DNA of 24,156 nt. Origin: Campylobacterota bacterium (GTDB lineage: Bacteria; Campylobacterota; Campylobacteria; Campylobacterales; Sulfurovaceae). A model generated the notes under the pieces. That model saw only the letters and a program-made list of their open reading frames with translations, was not told the DNA's origin and searched no databases. Each line of letters opens with the position of its first letter. The stretch's first letter is position 1. Of this stretch, positions 8,173 through 14,771 are shown piece by piece. The stretch lies in the NCBI GenBank assembly GCA_030595845.1, contig JAUVCL010000008.1:1-24156 (forward strand), in the 5' to 3' direction. The translations under genes and the position numbers were made by a program.

Positions 8173-8838
8173 TTATAGTGTGAGTTGTGTGACTTGACTG
8201 GGCTTAGCCTGTATCTTGTCATAACTTTGAGCGATGATCCGATATCGGTAATTTTTACCTGTTCGTACAAAGGTGTCAATATATTCAGCCATCAGACGGC
8301 CTTCTACATAAGAGATGAACTTCCATTCATCCCCATTAACAGAACGCTGTACGATATAGGCATTAACACTTAAATTGCTATGGGGTTTCCATAAAAGTTT
8401 TACCACAGCTGGTGCTACTTTATAGGCCTTTAGAAAAGAAACGGCAGAAAATGCAGGCGCTGTCTTCACATACAATATTTTACTGCGTCTAGACTCTTTA
8501 CCCAAGGCAAAAGTTGTAAACGTGTAACCATAGCTTGTACCTGCTTTCACATGCGTATCTACAAAATGGGTAGCATAACGATTCCCTACTGTACCGATAC
8601 GTTTGAAACTTTGTTTATCGCCCTTGGCATTTCCCCTATAAACATTGATACCATGTATCTTCCTGGTATGTATCTTGTCCCATTCAAAGCCAACCGAGTT
8701 CATGGTCGCCAAGGTACGTACTTCACCAATTCCCTGCAAAGAAGGGTCAGTACTGTACGTCATAAGACCCTTAATACCGCCACAACTGTTAAAGGTTAAG
8801 GAAGCGAGTACCAAGAATAAGAGGGTCGATTTTATCAT
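8173..8838 (-). CDS. Fibronectin type III lipoprotein, FlpA-like
   Basis: Predicted surface or outer-membrane lipoprotein. A signal peptide (MIKSTLLFLVLASLTF) is followed by NSCGG, with C19 as the likely lipidated residue; the lipobox is atypical (F at -3). The rest reads as two fibronectin type III modules, about 38-125 and 128-221, with the usual conserved W/Y positions (EWDKI, YRYRIIAQSY). Its place between rluD and trmB matches, from memory, flpA of C. jejuni, whose product is a longer fibronectin-binding adhesin. At 221 residues this one is shorter and in a probably non-pathogenic relative, so adhesion to host fibronectin should not be assumed. The ATG overlaps the rluD end by 50 bases, and its ribosome binding site is weak. 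Confidence 0.8.
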   Translation of the reverse strand: MIKSTLLFLVLASLTFNSCGGIKGLMTYSTDPSLQGIGEVRTLATMNSVGFEWDKIHTRKIHGINVYRGNAKGDKQSFKRIGTVGNRYATHFVDTHVKAGTSYGYTFTTFALGKESRRSKILYVKTAPAFSAVSFLKAYKVAPAVVKLLWKPHSNLSVNAYIVQRSVNGDEWKFISYVEGRLMAEYIDTFVRTGKNYRYRIIAQSYDKIQAKPSQVTQLTL

Positions 8839-9742
8839 CTACATCACTTTGATCAAAATTTTTAGATAAATACAGCTTCATATCATCAAAAAGAGGAGCA
8901 ATAAACTCCATTTTTTCACCACTTTCAGGGTGAACTAAATATAAAAGATATGCATGTAGATTAACTCGTGATATTTTATCTCTTTTGGTCTTAAATCCAT
9001 ATAAATCATCACCTAGAATATGACGTCCCAGTGTGTTTAAATGCACGCGTATCTGATGCGTTCTCCCCGTAAAAAGTTTCGCAGCGATCAACTCTATATT
9101 ATAGGGGCTTGTAAGCAGTTTTACAAAAGCTGTTTTAGCTGTTTTTCCTTCTGGAACCACAGACATCATTAGTCTATTTTTAGGGTTTCGTCCTATGGGT
9201 TTATCAACAACCGTATCGTCTTTTAAAGGACAATCGATCAATGCAAGGTAATAGCGTCCCATACTCTTGTCTTGCAGTTGTTTACTCAATGATTCATGTG
9301 TTTTATTGTTTTTGGCTATGACGAGTGCACCTGTTGTTTCTTTGTCTATACGATGCACGATACCATGACGTTCTTCTCCTGAGATCGTTGAGAGAGAGAT
9401 ACCTTTATGTATCAGCCAATCTACCAGCGTAGGTTCTTTCACCGAGGGTGCAGGATGGACAACCAGTCCCGAAGGCTTATTGACAACTAAAAGAGAGTCA
9501 TCTTCATAGAGTATCTCTACATCAAAATCTATAGGAGGTGCTACTCTTTTTTCTGCCTCTTTAAACGTATAAGTGACCTCATCACCTTCTGTCACTTTAA
9601 AACTTGTTTTGGTGATACTTTTATCATTCACAAAGACATATCCATCTTTTACAAGCTTTTCCACTTGATTACGACTTACATCAAGTTCCTTGGCAAGAAT
9701 TTTGTCTATGCGACCGGAAGTAGCTGTTGTAAAGTTATTCAT
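8789..9742 (-). CDS. rluD: RluD-family 23S rRNA pseudouridine synthase
   Basis: Isomerises uridine to pseudouridine in large-subunit rRNA. The 317 residues contain an N-terminal S4 RNA-binding domain (about 10-60) and the RluA-family catalytic domain with HRIDKETTGAL (130-140), where D133 is the nucleophile. Further conserved blocks are VVNKPSGLVVHP (86-97) and GRTHQIRVHL (226-235). The S4 domain plus sequence fits RluD (or RluC) better than RluA; the exact target uridine cannot be read from sequence. It probably opens the large minus-strand series and has its own promoter at 9756-9784. Its last 50 bases overlap the FlpA-like gene. Confidence 0.9.
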   Translation of the reverse strand: MNNFTTATSGRIDKILAKELDVSRNQVEKLVKDGYVFVNDKSITKTSFKVTEGDEVTYTFKEAEKRVAPPIDFDVEILYEDDSLLVVNKPSGLVVHPAPSVKEPTLVDWLIHKGISLSTISGEERHGIVHRIDKETTGALVIAKNNKTHESLSKQLQDKSMGRYYLALIDCPLKDDTVVDKPIGRNPKNRLMMSVVPEGKTAKTAFVKLLTSPYNIELIAAKLFTGRTHQIRVHLNTLGRHILGDDLYGFKTKRDKISRVNLHAYLLYLVHPESGEKMEFIAPLFDDMKLYLSKNFDQSDVDDKIDPLILGTRFLNL

Positions 9743-9755
9743 TTAATTCTCTTTT

Positions 9756-9784
9756 ATTATGTAATAGTAACAAAAATATGGCAA
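9756..9784 (-). promoter_or_regulatory. Probable sigma-70 promoter of rluD operon
   Basis: On the minus strand TTGCCA (9779-9784) and CATAAT (9756-9761) are separated by 17 bases, 14 bases before the rluD ATG. The position, upstream of a long same-strand gene series, supports a role as its promoter. Confidence 0.5.
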
Positions 9785-9820
9785 TATGACATATTTTCAA
9801 TAGTTATTTGAAAATTGGGA

Positions 9821-9826
9821 TATTAT
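9821..9826 (+). promoter_or_regulatory. Candidate -10 box for the short hydrophobic ORF
   Basis: TATTAT about 100 bases before the ORF start. The upstream TTCAAT-like sequence is a poor -35 match, so the call is weak. If used, the transcript from about 9833 to the stem-loop at 9995-10017 would be about 185 bases, a usual size for a type I toxin mRNA. Confidence 0.3.
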
Positions 9827-9843
9827 TTAAATGCAGTTCAACT

Positions 9844-9903
9844 TGTTGTCTTCAAGACAACAGCAGTAACTGTTGTTTGAAGTCTCACAGTTAATCATAA
9901 CTG
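9844..9903 (+). promoter_or_regulatory. Structured leader with competing hairpins
   Basis: Three stem-loops can be drawn. H1 is 9844-9862 (GTTGTC-TTCAA-GACAAC plus one pair). H2 is 9850-9882: 13 pairs with one bulged G and a six-base loop. H3 is 9888-9903 (CAGTTA-ATCA-TAACTG). H1 and H2 share bases and exclude each other. CAGTTA at 9888-9893 could pair either with TAACTG at 9898-9903 or with the same hexamer at 9867-9872 inside H2. It lies just ahead of the short hydrophobic ORF, so it may control that ORF's translation. No known riboswitch class is recognised. Confidence 0.5.
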
Positions 9904-9922
9904 CGGGAGTGGGTGAATACTT

Positions 9923-9985
9923 ATGGATGTCATTATCCTCGTACTCGCTATTGTTTTGGCTATCTTACGATACCTTAACAAATAG
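9923..9985 (+). CDS. Short hydrophobic peptide, candidate type I toxin
   Basis: A 20-codon ORF, too short for usual gene callers, starts at ATG 9923 with GGGTGA six bases upstream and ends in TAG. The peptide begins MDVIILVL, continues as an unbroken Val/Ile/Leu/Ala stretch, and ends LRYLNK. That is one acidic residue, a hydrophobic segment of about 14, then a basic tail. This layout is like the SOS type I toxins TisB and DinQ of E. coli, which insert in the inner membrane; the TisB C-terminus LKYLK is similar. A structured leader precedes it and a stem-loop follows. It lies on the strand opposite its neighbours, in the gap between two conserved gene blocks. No antisense RNA promoter was convincingly identified, and function is inferred from form only. 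Confidence 0.5.
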   Translation: MDVIILVLAIVLAILRYLNK

Positions 9986-9986
9986 T

Positions 9987-10017
9987 AAAAACCTAGAGGG
10001 AGCTTTTGGCTCTCTCT
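9987..10017 (-). terminator. Rho-independent terminator of ttcA series
   Basis: A 9-bp stem (9995-10003 with 10009-10017, one G-U pair) with a five-base loop. On the minus strand AGG and then TTTTT (9991-9987) follow, about 42 bases after the ttcA stop. The same stem lies ten bases after the short plus-strand ORF and could also end that transcript, though without a good T-tract in that direction. Confidence 0.65.
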
Positions 10018-10058
10018 TCAAACACAATTCTAGCAGAAAATATCATAAATGTAAATAG

Positions 10059-10865
10059 TTATATATCATCCCTGTTCCAACGTTCAGGGTCCAAAAAAGT
10101 GTCATCATGTATGTGTTTAAACGAAGCCCTGAACATTTTAAAAATGTCTTTATTGTCATTTTCAAGTCCGGCTAACCATGCTTTGGTAGATGCTCTTGCA
10201 TGAGGCATCTTTACATCTTTTAGCATCGCAGGACAGGCTTCATCTCCTATGACTTGCAGCTTATTCTCTTGTGCAAAGTCTCTGAGTTGTCGTTCTCTTA
10301 CCTGTATAAGCGGACGTATGAGGTGAAAACCTCTGCTTGTTTTGTAGATGGGAGCCAAGGCTCTCATACTTCCATTGTAAAACATATTCATAAAAAAGCT
10401 CTCCACCGTATCATCAAAATGATGCCCCAGTGCCACTTTGTTAAAACCACCCTCTTCAGCAAAGGTATACAATGCCCCTCTTCTCATACGGGAAAAATAT
10501 GAACAAAAAGAAGAGTTTTCACGTATCGCAGTATGGGAAATTTCAAAGATATTAGTGTCATACACGGTATGTTTTATACCATATTCTTCACAATGTTTAG
10601 TCAGGAAATCATAATGCTCATCCGGCATACCGTATTTGATCGTACAGGCTTCAAATTCAAACTTAAAAGGTGCATGACGCTGTACATGCTTGAGTGCATG
10701 AACCAGGGCTAGAGAATCTTTCCCGCCACTAAGTCCTACCAGTACTTTATCACCCTCGCCTATGAGCTTATACTCAGCATTGGTCTTTCCTATGAGCTTC
10801 AGTAGTTTTTTACTAATAGGTATGCCTTTAGAGGCCAGACGTCTTTCTCTATCTGTCAATTGCAT
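10059..10865 (-). CDS. ttcA: TtcA-family PP-loop tRNA thiolase
   Basis: PP-loop ATPase related to TtcA, which makes 2-thiocytidine at tRNA position 32. The 268 residues show SGGKDS (46-51), GHHFDDTVESFFMNMFY (147-163) and the MRRG segment, all family marks. In E. coli TtcA an iron-sulfur cluster needs a CxxC before RRG and a later Cys. Here the segment reads CSYFSRMRRG: C121 is present, the second Cys is replaced by F124, and a later C211 sits in EACPAM. The cluster ligands may therefore differ, or the enzyme may act on another substrate. The ATG overlaps the mtnN end by 17 bases, with a GGTGG directly ahead and an in-frame stop shortly upstream, implying coupling. As I recall, C. jejuni has the same mtnN-ttcA order. 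Confidence 0.8.
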   Translation of the reverse strand: MQLTDRERRLASKGIPISKKLLKLIGKTNAEYKLIGEGDKVLVGLSGGKDSLALVHALKHVQRHAPFKFEFEACTIKYGMPDEHYDFLTKHCEEYGIKHTVYDTNIFEISHTAIRENSSFCSYFSRMRRGALYTFAEEGGFNKVALGHHFDDTVESFFMNMFYNGSMRALAPIYKTSRGFHLIRPLIQVRERQLRDFAQENKLQVIGDEACPAMLKDVKMPHARASTKAWLAGLENDNKDIFKMFRASFKHIHDDTFLDPERWNRDDI

Positions 10866-11550
10866 CCACCATACTCAAAATAAAATCTGCAGAGATCTTT
10901 GCAGAACTCTCTAAGAATGTATCAAAATTAAAACTGGCATCCATATCGGCAGAATCTGAGATCGCACGTAAAATAAAGAATGGAATATCTAAAGATGAAC
11001 ATACCACTGCTACGGATGCACCTTCCATTTCCAGTGCATGTGCTTTGAAGGTTTCGCTTATCCAGTCTTTTCTTTCCGTATTTGCTACAAATTGGTCACC
11101 CGTGGCAATAATACCTTCTAGCAATTTTAAGCCTTTCTCTTTTGCCACTTCTTTGGCAATATTACGCAAATAAACATCCGTGGGAATACATACTTCCCCC
11201 TCAGGCACATAACCATAGGGATGACCGAAGGCTGTAATATCCAGATCATGCTGACAAAGACCATCTGCGATGATAAGATCACCAATATTCAGCTCTGGAG
11301 AGATGGCCCCTGCAACACCGGAAAAAAGCAGTGTATCACAGCCGAATTTCGCTATAAGGCTTGTCGCAGTCAGTGTGGCAAATACTTTTCCGATCTTAGA
11401 ATAGGCTACAACAACTTCTTTGCCATTATAGGTACCTTCATAGTAGGTATTGGCTGCATACGATGTCTCTTTTAGATCTTTTAATTTAGAGATAATGGGT
11501 TCTATCTCCTCAGGCATCGCACCCATGATCGCTATTTTACGGTTTGACAT
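10849..11550 (-). CDS. mtnN: 5'-methylthioadenosine/S-adenosylhomocysteine nucleosidase
   Basis: Cleaves adenine from MTA and SAH, recycling by-products of SAM use. In Helicobacter and Campylobacter the same enzyme also hydrolyses 6-amino-6-deoxyfutalosine (MqnB role) in the futalosine route to menaquinone, so a double role is likely. The 233 residues carry the expected catalytic residues: E14 in AMPEE, E176 in LEMEGA and D199 in ISDSAD. FSGVAGA lies at 76-82. The ATG at 11550 follows the fabD stop by three bases, with AGGA six bases upstream. It is part of the fabD-mtnN-ttcA series. Confidence 0.93.
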   Translation of the reverse strand: MSNRKIAIMGAMPEEIEPIISKLKDLKETSYAANTYYEGTYNGKEVVVAYSKIGKVFATLTATSLIAKFGCDTLLFSGVAGAISPELNIGDLIIADGLCQHDLDITAFGHPYGYVPEGEVCIPTDVYLRNIAKEVAKEKGLKLLEGIIATGDQFVANTERKDWISETFKAHALEMEGASVAVVCSSLDIPFFILRAISDSADMDASFNFDTFLESSAKISADFILSMVDAIDR

Positions 11551-11553
11551 CGA

Positions 11554-12495
11554 CTATCCTAACTTTGCTATCTCTTCAATAGCCGTAGCCAATGAGGCCA
11601 TATCTGAGACCACAAAGTGTGGTTTTGTTGTTGATTTACGATTTAGTCCTTTAAGTACACCACCATGCCCAAACTCAACATAACAATCTACGTCATCATC
11701 AAAATTTGCAATAGACTGTTTATACAATACTGGAGAAACCAACTGCTTAGGCAGTAGATCCAATGCTTCTTCTTTTGTTTTATAGGTTTTAGCCGTTACA
11801 TTTGAAACCACCGGTGCAATGAACTCATCTTTAAGCATTTCAGTCAACTTGGCTGCCAAAGGTGCTATTGCTGATTCCAATAAGGGACAATGACTCGCCA
11901 CAGACATATTAAGAAGCATCGCTCTTTTTGCTTTGGCTTCTTTTAAAATAGGTGCCAACACTTCAAGGTCTGGCTTGATCCCCGCAATAACGATCTGTCC
12001 TGCTGCATTATAATTCACAGGCCATACTTTCAACCCTGCTTCTCTTTGTGTATCACAGATCTCTTCTACTACTGTATCATCAAGTCCCAATGAAACCAGC
12101 ATTCCTACATCTTGACCTGCACATGCTTCCGCCATAAGCTTACCACGTAAGTTTACAAGCTCCACCGCATCAATAGCATCAATGGCACCAACAGAAACCA
12201 ATGCAGAGAATTCACCTAAAGAGTGCCCCAAAGCATATACGGGCTTCATAGGTAATTCATTTTCAAACAACTTATGGGCTATGGCAGATACAAGTAAGAT
12301 AGCCGGTTGAGTGTACTCTGTCTTCTCAAGCTTGTCATTCTCTTCAAAAAGCAGATTTTCAAAATCGATACCTGTTCTTGCACTTGCATCTGATATCATT
12401 TGTTTCGCAATATCAGAATGATTAAAAAAGTCTTGACCCATCCCTACAGCTTGTGACCCCTGTCCTGGAAATAAAAATGCACATTTGATTGACAT
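11554..12495 (-). CDS. fabD: Malonyl-CoA:acyl carrier protein transacylase
   Basis: Moves malonyl from CoA to acyl carrier protein, supplying type II fatty acid synthesis. The 313 residues match the family length. Signatures are PGQGSQAVGMG (10-20), GHSLGEFSALV (90-100) with nucleophile S92, R117 that binds the malonyl carboxylate, and catalytic H202 in SVASHCPLL. AAGGA lies six bases before the ATG at 12495. It heads the fabD-mtnN-ttcA series. Other fab genes are not adjacent. A probable promoter at 12524-12553 includes the 16-bp motif shared with proA and proC. Confidence 0.96.
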   Translation of the reverse strand: MSIKCAFLFPGQGSQAVGMGQDFFNHSDIAKQMISDASARTGIDFENLLFEENDKLEKTEYTQPAILLVSAIAHKLFENELPMKPVYALGHSLGEFSALVSVGAIDAIDAVELVNLRGKLMAEACAGQDVGMLVSLGLDDTVVEEICDTQREAGLKVWPVNYNAAGQIVIAGIKPDLEVLAPILKEAKAKRAMLLNMSVASHCPLLESAIAPLAAKLTEMLKDEFIAPVVSNVTAKTYKTKEEALDLLPKQLVSPVLYKQSIANFDDDVDCYVEFGHGGVLKGLNRKSTTKPHFVVSDMASLATAIEEIAKLG

Positions 12496-12523
12496 ACGTT
12501 ATCCTTAAATTTATGATTAGCAT

Positions 12524-12555
12524 ATTTTACCATTTTAAACCCGAATTATGCAATA
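12524..12555 (-). promoter_or_regulatory. fabD promoter with shared TATTGCAYARTTCRGG motif
   Basis: On the minus strand the motif TATTGCATAATTCGGG (12540-12555) contains a possible -35 TTGCAT. This is separated by 18 bases from TAAAAT (12524-12529), 28 bases before the fabD ATG. The motif matches those upstream of proA and proC at 13 of 16 invariant positions. Confidence 0.55.
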
Positions 12556-12573
12556 GTATTACCAAAATTAGTG

Positions 12574-12639
12574 ATATTACGGCACTACCTAAACATCTTA
12601 ATATCTAAAAGTTTAGGTATTTAGTTAGTGGGGTAATAT
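12574..12639. repeat. Nested inverted repeat between the phosphorelay-like gene and fabD
   Basis: Arms ATATTAC (12574-12580) with GTAATAT (12633-12639), CACT (12583-12586) with AGTG (12627-12630), and ACCTAAAC (12587-12594) with GTTTAGGT (12611-12618). It starts directly at the stop of the upstream minus-strand gene and lies before the fabD promoter, so it may terminate that transcript. No T-tract follows directly. Confidence 0.45.
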
Positions 12640-13938
12640 TTATTTAATGCCTAAATGCTTTCTTATTGCTTCAAGAAGATTTTGCAGTTCTATATGATAT
12701 TTTCCAGGATAAATAGGTAACATGTCCAGCTTGTCATAAACAAAAATAAGGCTGACAATATCTGAAAACCTAAACATACTTTCAGCGCCAATAAGTTTAG
12801 ATTGTTTCTCCAGATCAATACAGAACTCTTTTATTTTATTGCTTGCTTTCTCATTGACGATTTGTCTAAAATAAATATCTGAACGATCAAAAACCTCTAA
12901 AAACCTTTTTAACTCTTTCGTATATGTCAATCCCATTTTCTTGGTATTTTCTTCACCTAGTTTAGTATTTAAAAGAGAAATTTTAAGATCTTTTTTCTTT
13001 TCAATGATATGCTTAAGATTGTCACCTGATGCATTATCTAGAGATGACATCTCTTCTTTAATACTTTTATATAATATTTTTTGAAGATCAACAATACACT
13101 TACTGACTTCTGGCCTGTTCGCCACAGGCTGAATATCATTATGAAACAATGCGGCGATCAATTCAAAAATACTTTCTTGGGTCACAGGCTTGATCAAATC
13201 TGTAGAAAGCACATCTGAATGCTTCACTTCAATGATATGTGAATCTCTCAGCAAAACATACTTAATAGGTATCTTTTTTTGTATTTTGGCTACGATCTGT
13301 TCAAATACATCTGTCGCAACGCAGTCATCTATGACTAAAATATCATATTGGGAGAGGTCATTCCCCTGTTTTTTAAATTCTTCAAAACCTGTATCTACTT
13401 CATAGAGAAAATACCTAAACATTTTTTTGATGCTTTGTGTGATATTTTCACTCTCAGAGATCAGCAAAACTTTTTTACCCAACATACCGATATCGGGTAA
13501 ACGATAATGGCGTCGATAACCTAATTCATTGATTTGGAAAGGTATATTAAGGTAGACATCCAAATCTTTATCATCAACAATATTCCCTTCAAGTATTTCA
13601 AGCTCTTTGATAATATTATTTTTAAAATATTCTTGGATTTTTTCTTTTTGGATATGGGTATCATTTATTCTAAAAGAGATAAACTCTTCATATAAAAAGT
13701 CCTCTGGCGCATGCAGAGACAATACGATCTCTTTTGTATTCGTATTTTGGAACACAAAAGTAAGTACCTTTGTAAGAAGTCGTGTAAATACAGCTACATC
13801 ACCCTTTAACTCTTTGGGTATGGTCGCTTCCATTTCATAAATAAGTTCAATATTTCTTTCATCGCTTATGGATTCCAATGAAGAAAATACTTTTAAAAGT
13901 ACTCCATTGATATCAAAGGTTTTTTCTATTTTCTGCAT
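12640..13938 (-). CDS. Degenerate phosphorelay-type protein (HATPase-like, receiver, Hpt-like)
   Basis: No named family is recognised. Residues about 8-137 resemble a histidine-kinase ATPase domain (PKELKGDVAVFTRLLTKVL) but lack the N-box Asn and the G-boxes. Residues about 155-266 read as a response-regulator receiver, with D204/D205 in YDILVIDD and K250 before Pro; the usual upstream acidic pair is replaced by SESE. Residues about 350-430 resemble an Hpt helix bundle (DLEKQSKLIGAES), with Ile where the phospho-His would be. No membrane segment or DNA-binding domain is evident. It may be a signalling scaffold that no longer passes phosphate. GGGAGG lies three bases before the ATG at 13938. 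It separates slyD from fabD, which as I recall are neighbours in C. jejuni, suggesting a later insertion. Confidence 0.55.
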   Translation of the reverse strand: MQKIEKTFDINGVLLKVFSSLESISDERNIELIYEMEATIPKELKGDVAVFTRLLTKVLTFVFQNTNTKEIVLSLHAPEDFLYEEFISFRINDTHIQKEKIQEYFKNNIIKELEILEGNIVDDKDLDVYLNIPFQINELGYRRHYRLPDIGMLGKKVLLISESENITQSIKKMFRYFLYEVDTGFEEFKKQGNDLSQYDILVIDDCVATDVFEQIVAKIQKKIPIKYVLLRDSHIIEVKHSDVLSTDLIKPVTQESIFELIAALFHNDIQPVANRPEVSKCIVDLQKILYKSIKEEMSSLDNASGDNLKHIIEKKKDLKISLLNTKLGEENTKKMGLTYTKELKRFLEVFDRSDIYFRQIVNEKASNKIKEFCIDLEKQSKLIGAESMFRFSDIVSLIFVYDKLDMLPIYPGKYHIELQNLLEAIRKHLGIK

Positions 13939-14082
13939 AATCCTCCCAAGATAACTGATAAAACATTCTTATGGGCATTTCTAATAACCCTATGCACTCT
14001 TATTTGTATCATATCAAAATAACAATTCAAGATAAGTATATTTTGTAAGTTGTATCTTCTTTAGATGCATGAAATTCGCTAA

Positions 14083-14094
14083 CAATGCGCATTG
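14083..14094. repeat. 12-bp perfect palindrome CAATGCGCATTG
   Basis: Perfect palindrome in the 244-base gap (13939-14182) between slyD and the phosphorelay-like gene, about 145 bases before the latter's start. A second palindrome, CGCTTAAGCG, lies at 14164-14173. Either could be a protein-binding site; nothing else is recognised in this gap. Confidence 0.35.
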
Positions 14095-14132
14095 ATAAAG
14101 TGTAAGAAATAGATAAAAAAGAAGAGAATCAG

Positions 14133-14173
14133 TAAGTTGCGCCAAACTTCAAAATGAAGTTGACGCTTAAGCG
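14133..14173 (-). terminator. Stem-loops after slyD, weak terminator
   Basis: AACTTCA and TGAAGTT pair around a three-base loop, with an outer GCG/CGC after a small internal loop, and the adjoining palindrome CGCTTAAGCG lies nearer the slyD stop. A T-rich stretch follows on the minus strand only after about 20 bases, so termination is uncertain. Confidence 0.35.
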
Positions 14174-14182
14174 GCTAAAGGA

Positions 14183-14698
14183 TTAGTGACAACCACATCC
14201 TGTACCACAGCTTTCACCTTCTTCTGCTGGACCACCAACTACACCAGATGTTATTTCATCTGCTGTTGCTTCTCTAGCAGTGAGTACTGTAACAGAGAAC
14301 ATAAGATCTTTACCCGCCAATGGGTGGTTAAAATCTACTTTTACTTCTTTATCATCAAACGATTGAACCGTTACTTGTGTTGTTTGACCATCTTCACCTT
14401 GACCATAAAGTGTCATACCCTCAACAAGATCAACACCTGCGAACTGATCTTTTGGAAGTGTTTGAAATGCTTCTTCGTTTACGTCACCATAAGCATCTGC
14501 TGCAGGTACCATAATATCTCCGCTCTCACCTTTAGCCATACCAACAAGTGCATTTTCAAGACCTGGAATGATCTGACCTTTTCCAATGATGAACTCTAAT
14601 GCTGCTCCACCTTTATTACTATCTACAACATTTGTTGTACCCGCTTGTTTTACTTCGTACTCAATTCCTACGACACAGTTTTCATTTGTAATTGTCAT
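14183..14698 (-). CDS. slyD: FKBP-type peptidyl-prolyl isomerase, SlyD-like
   Basis: Cytoplasmic prolyl isomerase and chaperone; SlyD proteins also bind nickel and assist metallo-enzyme maturation. The FKBP part has LEFIIGKGQIIPGLENAL (34-51), then an inserted IF-type flap, and NHPLAGKDLMFSVTVL (124-139). The tail GESCGTGCGCH holds three Cys and a His, a likely metal-binding end. I use the ATG at 14698 (171 residues): GGAG lies five bases upstream. The longer in-frame ATG at 14737 would add a Lys/Thr-rich leader that covers this site and has no ribosome binding site of its own. From memory, slyD follows cpoB in C. jejuni; here proA, proC and ldt intervene. Confidence 0.85.
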   Translation of the reverse strand: MTITNENCVVGIEYEVKQAGTTNVVDSNKGGAALEFIIGKGQIIPGLENALVGMAKGESGDIMVPAADAYGDVNEEAFQTLPKDQFAGVDLVEGMTLYGQGEDGQTTQVTVQSFDDKEVKVDFNHPLAGKDLMFSVTVLTAREATADEITSGVVGGPAEEGESCGTGCGCH

Positions 14699-14771
14699 GT
14701 TGACTCCATTTTTTGTTGTTTTTGTTATTTTAGCCAAGCAAACTTTAGTGAGGCTTAGGCAATAATGATTT

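Noticed and set aside
9831..9869. A 12-codon leader peptide ORF (ATG CAG TTC ...) ahead of the mini-ORF
   Set aside because: No ribosome site at proper spacing, and it would start at or before the expected transcription start; it is explained by the hairpin sequence.
9873..10058. 61-codon plus-strand frame overlapping the mini-ORF
   Set aside because: It lacks a ribosome site and its product runs through the stem-loop into non-coding DNA; the 20-codon frame has the better start and a coherent membrane-peptide pattern.
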